Shown here: positions 9,206 through 22,252 of the stretch, one piece after another | How positions within the stretch are numbered: the first letter of the stretch is position 1 | Layout of the letters: every line of letters starts with the position of its first letter | Source of the DNA: Phaeosaccion multiseriatum | Lineage: Eukaryota > Ochrophyta, other classes | Length of the DNA stretch: 64,000 nt | Reading direction: 5' to 3' | NCBI GenBank assembly: GCA_965112735.1 | Contig: OZ218950.1 | Coordinates: forward strand, 1,860,001-1,924,000 | Position numbers and translations under genes: made by a program | Notes under the pieces: model-generated | Databases searched by the model: none | What the model saw: the letters and a program-made list of their open reading frames with translations, nothing else | What the model was told of the DNA's origin: nothing

Positions 9206-12200
9206 TTATGTGTTGTTAATCTCCTCCCACTCGTGCTTGGCTATCTTTGAATAGAACTTCCCTTGGTGCTTCTCCCTGTTGATGCGCCAGTAGTGCTCCG
9301 GCATTGGGGCAGACTTGGAGTGCGTCTTCAGCTTCTGACTCATTGTAGAGACGAACTCCTCGTCGTGAGTGATCACGACGAGCTGGAACTTGGCCGCCTG
9401 GCAGGCAGGGGGTGGAGGGATGGCAGTCAATTGATGGGGGGGGGGGTTGGGTGCGTGCGTGGGTGAGAGAGAGACGAGAGAGAGGCCCATAGAGAGAGAG
9501 AGAGAGAGAGAGGGGTCGAGTGGGTGGCCTGTATAGCCTAATTCCCTCGCCCCTACGCACCCACCCCCACACGTGTCACCACCATACCCACATCCGACTC
9601 CCCTCCACTGCCATCCCTTGCATGGTACTTCCACTGCCATCCCTGACAGGGTACCTACCTTCTGGGACCTATCGGCGATGATCTTGGCCAGCGCCTCGGC
9701 CAAGCCCTGCAGCAGCAGCAGCAGCAGCAAGGTTTATTGATTGTTAAATCCATCAGCACTGTCAATCACTCAATCACTCAATCACTCCATCAACACATCA
9801 ATCAGTCATGGGAGGAACGAAGCACTTGCAGCAGCAGCGGGAGAGGCAGCACCAGCAGCAAACACATTGTTTTGTTCCGTCCGGAGAGAGGGCGTGCCTT
9901 GTTCCGACCGGGAGGCGAAAGTCCCTCCCGTACACATGTCCTTCTCCACAGCAAGGAGGGCTGCGGAGAAGGACAAAACTTCTCTCCCTCCCTCCCCCCT
10001 CACTCTCTCCTCACATTCTTGTTGTCCTTGTCGAGGTTGGTGGTAGGCTCATCCAAGGCAAGTACGCTGCACTTGAGGCAGAACGTCTCTGCCAGGGCGA
10101 GGCGGATCACAATGCTCGCCAGCACCCTCTGCCCCGCCGAGCAGCGGCCCTTCATGTCCAAGTTGGCTGCAGACGGCCAGCCATTGGATGCCATCCATAA
10201 AGAGTGGGGAGGAGGAGGAGGAGGAGGAGGAGGAGGAGGAGAAGGAGGGGGGGGGGAGGAGGGAGAAGCCAGTGCGAGTTTGAGTTGGCAAAGGCGAGGA
10301 ATGAAGAACCCAACAGGTGCAATTGACATGGCATCATGACATAGCAATGCATGCGCCATTCACCTCTCCCTACACACTCATGCACTCACCTCCGTCCTTG
10401 GTCATTGCCACGCGGTAGTTGTAGGATCGCCTGGCCTTGGTGCTTCCCCCCTCCTCCCCCGACACGATCTCAATCTTGTCAATGTCCTGCCCCTTGTATG
10501 TCTCTCCCCACAGCTGGTGCACGGCCTTGTTGATGTCAGCGATCTTCATGGCGTGGTATTCCAACAGAGACTTGTGTGTACATGTGTGTGTATTACGGGG
10601 CGGGCAGTTGCAGGTGCAGATTGAGTTTGCAAGCTTCAGTCTCACATTCACACATTGAACGGATGACCGACCGACTTGACCAGGCTTCTCGCCCCTCCGA
10701 CGTAAAACCCTGTATGACACGTCCCCACCGCCTATCTTCAAACACACACACAAACTCACGCACGCACGCACGCACACACACACAGACACTAACGCACGCA
10801 CTACCTCACCCACATACCCGTACCCCCCCCCCCCCCCGTACCTTGTCCAGGGCAAGCCAGAACTTGTCGAGGTCTTTGACTGCCATCTCCGTACAGGAGA
10901 ACTCCTGTTGCTTCTGGCAGTGCTTGGCCTTGACATCTTGGTAGTCATCAGCCCTCAGACTCCTCTTTAGTTCCTTGTGCCTCTCATGCAGCGTCGAATA
11001 CTTCCCCCTCTGCTCGGCCTTGTCAGACTCGAGCGTACGCAAGCCCGCGTCCAGCGTGCTGATTTGGTCGTGCAGCGACCTTCCCCCAGCCCGCAGATGC
11101 TCCCCCTCCTTCTCTCGAATCTTCTCCTCCAGCGCCAATATCTCCCCCTGCATCGCCTCTCGCTCCTTCTCCATGGCAATGATGGTCAAGGCCTCCCTCG
11201 CATCCGACGCAAACTTGTCCTGCTCACTGCCATCGGCTTCCGCTTCGTCAAGCCGTGCCTGGGCCTCTAACCAGTGCTCGTTTGCCACTTTGCACCCCTC
11301 CTTGTTGCGCGCAATGTTTGCCTCATTCTCCTCCATTTGGCCCATCAGATCGCTCTCCTCTGACTTACTCAGCCTCTCCTGCAGGGACCTGGGGGGGTGG
11401 TGGGGGAGAGTGCGCGAGCGCCACGCCGACACACATACACACACGACAGAGAGAGAGAGAACAACGGCACCAAAACCCGGTCCCCCAAACACAAGGAAGA
11501 GTGAGGTGTGCTAACACAATGAGTTCCCGCCCTATCTGAGGGCCTCCTCCCTCCCCACCTGAAGGCATTTGCCCCCGCAGTTGTGTCGCTGAGTAAATCC
11601 TGCGCCTCGTCCTCGGCGGTACGGGCGTAGCGACGGAACTGCTCCAGCTCCTACTCATGTCAGTAGGCCGAGTGTATGGGCGGGGGTGGGGGGGCAACAA
11701 CAGGGAGGAGAGAGAGAGGGTGGAGAGAACAAGCACGAGTTAAGAAGAGGTGAGGGAGTGGGAGTGCTAGGAAAGCGAGAGAGATCAAGTAGACAAGCCA
11801 GTCGGATGATCGGCTTCTAGTGGGGGGGGGAGGGGAGGAAACCCCTTGAGAAGACACCTACAATCGAATACTCTTCCAAGCAGTCGTTTCCTTGCCGAGA
11901 GTACATCGACAAGACGCCCTCAAGCTCTCCACAATCAACGTGCCAACATGCCGAACATAGCTACGAATGGGAAAAGCAATTACGCACGCAAACCCCCTGT
12001 CTGTCTTGTGGCTTCTGGACAGCGCGCATACATGCAGCACACAGAGAACAGCCAGCAGCAACCCCTCTTTTTACCCTACCCACCTCTGACTTGCGGCCTA
12101 GCTCCTGCTTGAGAGGCAGCTCTCTCTCTTCCTGCTTGCGGATGTCCTCGCTCAGCTCCTGCCGCTGCATTCTGACCTCTGCCAGCCGCTTCCTCATCGT

Positions 12201-15200
12201 CTCCTGCTCCGCGGAGGAAAGAAGAACGAAACAAACAAGTAAATGAGCAACAACGAAAACAAAACAAAAAACGAGCGAGGACAAGAATGAACAAGAGATA
12301 GAAGGGAGGGACGGGTGCAAACAAAGAGAGGCGTGGGTGGGTGTGCATGGACGCCCCCTCCACCCATCCAACCACCACATCCACCACACACATCCCCGTG
12401 TCCTGACACTCACCCTCCTATCCTGACACCCACCCACTCTCTGTCTTGACACCCGCCTACTCATCCACCCATTCTGACATAACACCCACCCTCTGTCCTG
12501 ACACCGACCTGCCTCTCCAAGTTGGCGGCAAGCTCCTTGTGCATGTTCCCAGCGTTTCTCTTGCGATTGTCGAGGCGGTAACTCTCTTGCCGTGCCGTGT
12601 CGATGGCAGTGGACTTCCTGTGTAGCTCGGTCTGCAGCCGGTCCTTCTTGGTCAGCTGGGGGCGGGACGGAGGGATCGAGGGGGCGTCAGTGTGGGAGAG
12701 CGCATGAGCGCGAGAAAGCGAGTGATAAGTGACAGTAAGAGTGAGACAGAGATTGAGAGCGAGAGAGAGAGAGAGTAAGTGAGAGGGAGAGAAGCGTGAG
12801 AGAGAAAAGAGTGAGAGTGAGAGTGAGAGAGAGACAGAGAGAGTAGAAGAGTGAGAGAGAGAGTATAAGAGTGACAGATAGAGTATGAGTGACGGAGAGA
12901 GTAAAAGAGAAAGAGTAAGAGTGACAGAGAGAGTCAGAGTCAGAGTCAGAGTACTGCCCCTCATTCTTGTGCCGTGATCCTCACTCCTCACCAGCTCAAC
13001 ATGTGCCTTCCTAACGTCCCCAATGTCTCTGTTGCTCTCCGCCCCTGCACTGAAGGCGGTCAGCTTGTCCAAAGTGGCCTGCGCTTCCTTGCTCTCAATG
13101 GCCATACTACACAAGCGTCAAAGCGGAGGGAGAGAGAGAGAGAGAGGGACAGAGAGAGGGTGGCGACGAAACGGAGATAAGAGAGAGGGAGAGGAAGACA
13201 GAGGCACCAACTGGACTGCCATCCCCGCACCTGTTGGCATCCTTGAGCCAGCGCTCGACGTCCCCATGCCTGAGTTTGACTTGCTCGAGCGTCTCAGTGC
13301 CCCTCTTGAGTGCTGTCTCCTCAAAAGCGGTACTCTCGGCCTTCTCAGATACCTCCGCCTCCAGACCGGCAATCTAAGCGCACACGCAGTATACGGGCAT
13401 ATAAGGGTATACGGATTGGGTCGACCCGCATATCAAAACAGTATAAGAAGGGAGCAACGGTAGCAGCAGAAGTATTAGCAGCGGTAGCACAAGGAGTGGT
13501 AGCAGCATGGTAGCAGCAGCACGACAGGTGGGTAAAAACAACAACAATATAAAACGCAACCATCACCGTCTGCTCTTGTTTCCTTTTCACTTCCCCCCCC
13601 CCCCCCCTCTATCTGCCCTCACCTCCCTATCCAGCTCAGTCAGCCTGCTGCCGATGGACATCCACTTGTTCCACTCCTCCGCCCGACCTTCCAGGGCCTC
13701 CACGTCCTCCTTGGCCTGCGCGGGAGGAGTGGGGGACATTGCCAGCCAGGCGAAGGATAAAGGGTAAGCGTGGACAGAGAGGTGAGGCGAGGCGAAGCGA
13801 AGCGAAGGACAAACACGGGTGCATTGCTTGGCGCGACTTAAGAGACTGGAGAGAAATCACATGAGCGAAAGTCAAGCCATCACCGGCAGCAGCAATAGTT
13901 GGTGATACACCAACAGCAAGGACTGCACAGAGGAGCCTATGCTGGAGACTCTCTCTCTCTCGCCAACGAAGCTGCTCAGGCCGCCGCTCAGGCCGCTGCT
14001 CTCATGCGCACTCCCCTAGCTCCATCACACATGTAAGTTCCTCCACATCCACAAACCCTCCGTCTCCATTTCGGTCTTGTCCATCACAACCCCCCCCCCC
14101 CCACACTGTAGATACTCCTCCTCCTCCCTTCTCACCCTCTACTCGCCAACTCGAGCTCTTCGAAGCACCAACGAATGAACGCACCTCATTGTAGAGTCTC
14201 TCATCCGTGCCAGCCATCTCGGCTTGCTGCGCCCAGGTCTGCATCGTTTGTTCAAACGCCTTCATGCTGTGCACATGCACCGCGATGGCAGCAGAGGGCA
14301 GTGGATGGCAGTAGATAGGCAGCACGTCGACATGCGGAGAACATGGAGAGAGAGAGAGAGAGAGAGACAGAGAGGCAAGCGAAGCAAGAACAAGGCAAAG
14401 GCGAGGGCGAAAGCGAAAGGCGTGAGGGAGGGACCGGAAACCGATGCTTTATCCGAGAACAAGGAAGGACTGAAACAAAAAAAACACCTTCCTCCACCGC
14501 GTGTGTGGGCAAGACAACACAACACAACACAAGTGATGAACAAAGCAAATGCTCAACTGCCCTGCCCTTCCCCTTCCCATCTCCTCCTCTCCTCTCCTCC
14601 ACGCCATACCTTACACCCACCACTGCACCACCCCCCATCCTCCACCCCCACCCAAAACTCATACCCTACCCTCATCCTTGGACCCTCCTACCGCCACCCT
14701 ATAAAACCCCTTGACCCTCTGACCCTCTACAGCTCTGAAGCTCTGAAGCTCTGAACTTACTCGTCCGTGCCCTTCTCGAGTCCTCGCCTGCAGGCCAGGC
14801 AGCAGCCCTCGTCATTGAACATCTCCTTGAAGAGCGTGACCACCATCTTGATGGATATGCCATTCTTCCACGCCTGCATGTGCCGCTCGGTTCTATCCTT
14901 GGCCAGCGCCATGAGGCTGCTCATAAAGTCCAGATGCTCCACCTGTGATTATATATAGAGGCGAGGAGAGTGGTGACGAGTTCAATACGTTGACGAGTTC
15001 GGTCGGTGGTGAGCGTGTATAACAACAGTCTCCGAAGCGCAGTAGCAGCAGCAGCCGCAGCGTCGTCCCTCACAATTATGAATGACGACATATTAAATCG
15101 ACACCGATATATCCTGTATCCCCCTGTCCTCGACGTACCCTCTATACGAGTACTCCTTGTGCATCACACATCACCTCCGTCCCTCCGTAGGGGGGCATTG

Positions 15201-18200
15201 GTTCTATTCTTCCTACCCCTCGGCATCATCCTCCATCTCCTACAACCCCATGCCCATCTTTCATCCCACATCAATACCCCATGTAGTGCTCACCTCTGTA
15301 GGGGCGTTGTCTACCGCCTCCTGTATGGCCTTGTCCTCCGTCTTGCTGAACGAAGCCCCCTCGCGTATCTGCTTCTTCATCTCCCTGCCTGTCACCTGCA
15401 GGGCCTCAATGGACCCTGTCAGCGCGTCTTGCTCCTGCTTCTTGTGAGCCCGTTCTCGCTTGGCCTGTTTACACACCGTGTCCTTTTCGGTCTGGGCGCG
15501 GATCAAGTCGCTGTGGGTGGGTTGGTGTGGAGGTGTGCGTTTGTGCGTGAGTGCGTGCGTGTCGAGAAAGGAAGAGGGGGGGGGGGGGGGAGGCACAAAA
15601 GCAAAGCAAATGAAAGCAAAGCGCCATACAGAGACGGAATGGAACGTTAGAGAGAGGAGGAGAGCATGTTGCGGTTGAGCCAGAGCGAAGATGGGAGGGA
15701 TGACAGTCAAAAGACAACCCTCGGCTCAGAAGGACGGAAGGGAGCAATGCCAAAGGCGGAAAGAAAGCTTCAATACATATAGAGAGGGTGAGAGATACAG
15801 ATGGCAGGGAGAGAGAGAGAGAGACTCTTTCTATCACCTCTCTCAAAAACAAGCCCCAACACGCACAAAAACACAAGCACACACAACAGGGCGATGGCAA
15901 TACACGGCCCTCCTTGGCGCGTAGAACAAACAAGTACCAGCCAGGTATGCACTGCCATCATCCACTGCCCCACGCACTCACGTGACCGCCTTGCTCCTCT
16001 CCTCCACGTCCCGCCCGCCGTCCTCCAGTTTGGCCGCCAGCACCGCCAACGTGTCTTTCAACGCGTCCACAGAGCCATCCGTAAGCCGCTCCTCCTCCGT
16101 CAGCAGCCCCCCCATTGTTCCTGACTCTTTGCAGTCCGCGTCGAGCCGCTGCCGCCTCTCCTTGAGCCTGTCCTGCCTCTGGAGCACCGCTTTGTTGTCC
16201 TCCTGCTCTCCACGGTCGGTCGGTCGGTCGGTCAGTCAGTCAGTCAGTCAGTCACGCGAGGGAAGGATGAGAGAGGGAGACAGACAGGGAGAGAGAGGGA
16301 GAACGGGAGAGGGAGGGAGAGAGAGGGAGAGAGGGGGGGGGGGGGAGGGAGGGAGACAGTCACGCGAGTGAGTTTGTTATGAGCCATGCGTGAGGGAGGT
16401 ACAGGCAAGAGGTCTTGGGAAACAGATGCGCAGATGGATGGGTGGGTGGACAGATGGGTGGATGGATGGATGGATAATATGGATGGATGGACGCGTTGGT
16501 AGAAGAATGATGTATCCTCGTTCAGGGCCAATCACCATCTAATTGAAAACTTAAACTCAAACGCAAACCCACCTCGTCGGCCTCGAGCTTGACGAGCAAG
16601 GCCTTTTCATTCTCAATGTCGTGGTCGGCCTCCGAGATTGCTTTATCGAGCTTTCGGCGGTCATTCTCGAGTTGTTCGACATTGTTTGCCGTGGTGTGCG
16701 CCTCGAGGGCAGCGTCTGCCTTGGCCTGCTGCCGAGCAGCCTCGTCCACCTGGGACTTTGTGACACTGCGGTATGTGGGTGTGGGTGGTGTGAGTGTGGG
16801 TGGGTGTGTGTGCGCGCGTGGGTGTGGGTGGGTGGGTGCATGTGTGTGTGCGTTCGTGTGTCTTTGTCTTTGTGTGTGTGTGTGTGTGTGTGTGGAGGGA
16901 GAAGGGAGGAGGGAGGGAAGGAAGGCCGCCCGAGACACTTCGATTCTGAGCCCAATGCCTACTAGCCTGCTGTTCCGAGTCTCGATTCCGAGCTTCTCTG
17001 CCTCCTTGTCGAGCTTGTCTGCCTCACCCTTCTTGGACCGCATCATCACGTCCGACGTCTCCATTTGAGTCTAAGGAGGGAGGAGAAGGAGGAGGGAGGA
17101 GGGGGAGGGGGGGGAGGAGGGGGGAGGAAGGTGCGCGACAAGGCAATGACAAAAGGGGAGAAGAAGATGAGGGAGAGATACGCCCAACACACCCCCGTCC
17201 ACAGCCCCACACCCTCCCTCCCTCCCTCCCTCCCTCCCTACCTCCCTCCCTCCCTTCCCCCCTCCCCCCCTCACCTGCAGCTTGGCAATAGCTGCCTGCC
17301 TCTCGTCTCCCTTCTGCCTGTGCTGCTGCCTCAGGGCCACCAATGCACTCTCCTTTTCGGTTACATGCTTGGCAAGGTCGCGTTCGAAGTCTGTGACCAC
17401 CTCGGTGCTATAGGCGCTCTGACCGGGGCCGGTGGGCTTGTGGGGGTTGTCAGGATGAGCGAGGACACGGGAGGGTGTAAGAGGGAGGAGGGGTGTGAGC
17501 CGTGGGTATGGGGGATGTTGAGAGGGTATGGAGGGGGTGGAGAGACGGAGAGGGCATGGCCACGGGAAGATGGGGGGGGGGGAGAAGGGGGGGGTGCAGG
17601 GTAGAGGGGTACGGGCACAAGAGACAAAATTGAGTATGCAAGGTGCTGTGGGAGAAGCGCGCATAAGTAATGTAATGTAAGTACTAGGCAGTCAAGAAAG
17701 ATCTGCCTGCGTAAGGGCGGGGCTGTCTTTGAAGGAGGAAGAGGAAGGAGAAGGCACACGAACGGCTCTGTCGCTCGATACCTGCTGCGACTGACGGTCC
17801 GTGGGTACGAAGATGCCAAAGCGATCCGATAGAAGCTGTGCAGAGGGGTGTGTGTGCGGTGTGTGTGCAGCGAAAGAGTAACGAGTACGCGGGAGGGATA
17901 GACAGCAAGAAAAGTTGGAGAGTATGTGGGCCAGAGGAGGGCGAGGCGAGAACAGTGTCAAGCAAGAGGCATCAGGCCGTCCACCACTGAACAGACAGGA
18001 CGGACAGTACAGCAGGGGTAGGGCAGGACAGGAGATGGCAGGGGATGGCAGGGGATGGGCAGGACAGGGGATGGCAGGGGATGGCAGGGGATGGGCAGGA
18101 CAGGACAGGACAGGACAAGAAGGGACGCCACACGCCAAGGGGGAGGAGAACAGGCCCCTGGAGGGCCCACTGCGCTCCCTCCACCTTACTTACCTGCAGC

Positions 18201-21200
18201 TGATTGTCGCGATCCGCCACCAACGCCGTCTGGGAGGGGAGGAAAGAAGGGAAGCCCGCACAGGCGAAATAGGGCAAAAGACGTGGTGTAACGTCAGTTT
18301 CAGCGTCCGCAGCCCCAGCTTCAGTTTCAGTTTCAGTCAGTGTATAGCACTACCTCTGGAGTCGATCGATCCGATCCACCCCTCTGTCCTGACACCCAAC
18401 CCACCCTCCAAGTCTCCCTGACACCCAGCCCTCTGTCCTGACACCACCCACCCACCCACCCACCTGGTCCTTGTACATCTGCTTGAGTGTACCTTGTTTG
18501 AGCGTGAGGTCCTGCTCCACCCCCTTGAGCTTTCTGAGCTTCTTTTGTGTCTTGTGCACATTCTGGCTGAGCTGCTCACGCTCCGCCTTGGGGTCGAGGA
18601 GGTTGGGTTGGGTTGGGTTGGTTGGGGTGGGTTGGGTTGGGTTGGGTTACATTGAGTTGGGTAGAGTTGAACACTTTCCACTCAGTAATAATCAAGTCAT
18701 TGCCCACTCACCCACGACCCCCCTCCCCTTCACTACCCATCCACTACCCACCCACTCACCCACCCATTGACTTACGTATCCACGCCCCCACCTACCTCCG
18801 ATTCCTTGAGCCTCTGTTGCTGTTCCTCCATGGCCTTCGTCACCTCCTCCTCCGACCGTTGCAGCCACGTCGCGCTCTCCTTGTTGGCACCCATGCGCTC
18901 CTTCTTCTCCTCCACCAACACCACCCTCTCCGAAAGCCTCATCTCCTTGTCCTGCTTCTCCTGCCGCAGCGCGGTGCACTACAGGAGGTGATTCGTAAGT
19001 TGGGGTGTTGGTTGGGCTGGGATTAAATGGCATCCGTACGGGTGGGTGGGTGGGTGGGTCGGTACAAGTTGCGGATGCACGTGTGCGGTATATCTCTTGT
19101 GTGTGCATGTGTGTGTGTGTGTGCAGGGAGGTAGGGCGCGAAAGACGTGGGTGCGCGATGAGAACAAGAGTTTGGGTGACGCAGCGAGGGGATTCAGGCA
19201 AAGGAAGCATCGCGGATGCGTTTGTACGTGCGTCATCGTGGCTCTCCCTCCCTCCTCCCTCCTCATTCACTGCCATCCATCCCCCCCTTCCCCCCCCCTC
19301 CTCCCATCCACTGCCATCCTCACCTCCCTGGACACGGCCTGCAGCTTGGTCAGGGCCTCGGTGTCCTTGGCAATATTGGCGTTGATGCTCTCGATCTCCT
19401 CCTTCACCTTCGTTAGCCTGTCGTCCGTCTGAAGGAGATCAGACAGAGATACATAAGAGAGCGACGCACGGAGAGACGTGAAGGACGGCGCACATACACA
19501 CACACACACAGACGCGCGAGTGCCTCAACCTCCTTCAGCTTCAACAGCACCAGAGCGCAGCCAATGCAACCAACGCAGACAAAGGCATCTCCCCAACTCT
19601 GCCCGACTCTGCCTGAGTCTGTCTGTCTGTCTGTCTCTCTGTCTGTCTCTCTGTCTGTCTGTCTCTGCTTGTCTGTCTCTGACTAAGTCTGGAGTTTGTC
19701 TGTCTGTCTCTGCTTGTCTGCCTGTCTTCCTTTCTTTTTCTGACTAGTTCTGACCTCCTGGAGTGTCTCCTCCAGGCGAATGGCCGCGGCCTTGTGAGCG
19801 TACAGCGCCGCCAGCTCGGCCTTGATGTCCTTCACCTGATAGGAGGGGGTGAGGAGGTGAGGGAGGAGAGAGGGAGGGAGGGAGGGAGGCATAGAGAGGG
19901 AGGGAGAAAGAGGGTGGAGGATGAGCTGTGTATGACGCGACGACCAGAGCAACCAAACGAACAAACAGCCCTGCCCAATGTCGCCCAACAATTACCCCAA
20001 CACTGCGAGTGCAAGTAAAAAAGCGCCCCCCCCCCCCTTGTCTGCTCCCCTCTCACCTTGGACGCATACTCTAGCTTCGTCTTTCTGATTTGATCCAGCG
20101 CCTTGGTGTAGCGTGTGGACTCGAAGATATCATCAAACTTTTGCTTCACCACCTTGCCCTCCTGCAAGGGCCACGAGGACTCCTCCTGTAGAGGCAGGGG
20201 GGGAGGGAGGGAGGGATAGGATATGAAAAAACAATTGTGAAGCGAAATTCTGATGGCAGAAGATGACGTTCTCGAGGATGGCAGCGGACAAGCCCAGGCA
20301 CTGCGGAACAGTCTTGTCGAGCTCCGAGCACTTGGCGCTGATGCTACTCTTCTTGTCACCGTCCAGGCTCCTGTGGGGAGGGCGAGGAGGGGAGGGGAGG
20401 GAAGGGGAGGGCAGAGTACATAGATGACAGCTATGCCAAGAACGCAAAAGTATATATATATTACACCCTTAAGTGCCATCTATGGTTGTCTAAAAGTAAT
20501 GTCAAAAGTAGACGAGATGGCAGCAGATGGAAGTGTATCACCAACGGTAACACCAACCTGATCACTCCGTCCAGGGCCTTGAACGACAGCTTGTTGTTCT
20601 TGTTGGATAGCTGGAAGCCCCTAACGACCACCATGCTCTTGCCGGTCTCTCTCGTGAAGCGTAGACGGATCAGAGCCTTGACATCGTGCTCCTCCTCGAT
20701 CTGCACGTGACCCGTCACGGCATGGTACGCGGGCAGCGCACGCATGCACACACATACGCACGCACAAGAACACGCACAGGCACACACGCACATGCACGCA
20801 CGCGCACAGAGAGAGAAGCGGTTGGAGTTGTTGTTGGAGGGTGTTCGGCGTCGGAGGAGGGACGCGTCCAACCAGCAGAAACAGCAACAGAGGAAGGCGG
20901 GGGGGCGACGAAGGGGAAGGCGGAGGGTGGGGGGGAGAGAGTGCCTTCATACGGGTGTACGTCACGCTGAGTCGCGTGTGTGAGAAGGTCAATCAGCAGA
21001 TAGACAGGGCGTCCCGCCAAACGCAGCGCGCCTCTCTCCTTCTTCTCACAGGCATCCTCCTACCTTGGGGTCGTGAATGAAGGTCTGCCCGTTTCTGGAG
21101 CTCGGCGGAAGCGAGCCAGTGCAAGCCATCTTGAGGCACTCAATGATGGTCGTCTTGCCGCAGCCGTTGGCCCCCACGATCATCGTCAGGGGGGAGTAGA

Positions 21201-21654
21201 ACTCAATCACCTGAATAGGGGGGGGGGGGGGGCAGGGAGAGAGGCAGGGAGGGAGAGAGTAAGCAAACCGAAGGGCCGAGAGGGCGCTTGAAGGCAGGAA
21301 GGGAGAGTAACATCGGCTCGGCTCGGCGAGGGGGAGAGAGAGCATGACGAGAGAGCATGACGAGAGAGCATGACGGGAGAGCACGCTTCTGCTCTCACTG
21401 GATGGTCCCAGCCACCGCCCCCTGACCCGCCGCGATAGCGGATAGCGTGCCGGCGCCCGATAGCGGATAGCGCGCCGGCTGGCGCCGGCGACAGCGGATA
21501 GCACGCCCCAACTGGCTGGCTGGCGCCGGCGATAGCGGGTAGCGGGCCGGCGATAGCGGATGGCAGTGTATCAGGGTTTGACACTACTGACCTCCTCGGC
21601 GGAAGGGGCGAAGCTGCGGATGCCCCGGACCCCGAGCTTCTCCAGGGACGCCAT
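9206..21654 (-). CDS. RAD50: DNA double-strand-break repair ATPase RAD50, 29 exons
   Basis: Exons (high to low coordinates): 21654-21592, 21210-21064, 20700-20558, 20370-20250, 20185-20057, 19835-19755, 19428-19324, 18978-18796, 18586-18464, 18229-18194, 17835-17782, 17418-17275, 17070-16967, 16765-16573, 16202-15982, 15510-15294, 14942-14761, 14266-14185, 13715-13623, 13373-13231, 13106-12992, 12655-12509, 12203-12084, 11650-11559, 11388-10842, 10570-10390, 10166-10015, 9706-9659, 9397-9206. All phases agree, giving 1385 aa (human about 1312). It is the SMC-like subunit of the MRE11 complex, which tethers broken ends in the nucleus. Seen: Walker [11 protein letters not shown]-loop region [13 protein letters not shown]; coiled coils; zinc hook CLAC in exon 17; signature [10 protein letters not shown]; Walker [13 protein letters not shown]; switch ITHDEEF. 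Two splice donors are non-standard (after 20250 and 16967). Conserved start [15 protein letters not shown]. Confidence 0.95.
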
Positions 21655-21737
21655 GGTGGGTCCCCCTCCTCCTCCTCGTCAAGCCCTTGCCAAAAGGAGC
21701 CGGGCAACAGCGCAGCCGACACACGAAAGCCCAAGCT

Positions 21738-21823
<86 letters not shown>

Positions 21824-22252
21824 TTCACACACACAGACACACTCTCCGTGTGTCTCCCTCTCTCTGTCAGACAAGCTCCCTCAAAGATCCAAGTTTGTTT
21901 TGAAGGAGAGACTGACCCCAAATAAAGGGCTCTGAAGTTTCAATTTCTGATTTCTCGCTCCTCGCTCGCCAGCTGTGCGGTCAGGTACTGCCCGCGTCAC
22001 AAGTGGCATCGGGTGCCGTCCGCCGTCCATCCAAAAAGTCGTTGCGGTTCTGGGATACCGTGGTAAGAGGCGTCTGCGGACGTCCCGAGTACGCCTTAGG
22101 GTATTCGGAGCGGCGCCCGTCCGAGGCACGTACATCAGACGGATCGTGCTTCTTTAGCCGACAACGCGGACCATTTATCCCCCCTTTTCTCCCGAGCCTT
22201 GTGCGTACTTTTCCCGACGAGAAAACAACTTGCGGAGTGGGGGAAGATCAAG
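21655..22252. promoter_or_regulatory. Divergent intergenic region RAD50 / ankyrin-like gene
   Basis: 598 bp between the RAD50 start (-) and the ankyrin-like start (+), the probable site of both promoters. It holds a (CT)n tract at about 21741-21835, near-uninterrupted for 90 bp, which is homopurine on one strand. No TATA element is obvious. Confidence 0.4.
21741..21835 (+). repeat. (CT)n microsatellite
   Basis: Almost pure CT dinucleotides with a few interruptions, upstream of RAD50. Confidence 0.95.

Noticed and set aside
18598-18665. Interstitial telomere-like (GGTTG)n tract
   Set aside because: The unit is GGTTG, not the TTAGGG or TTTAGGG of stramenopile and plant-type telomeres, and it lies in a RAD50 intron, so it is most simply a microsatellite.
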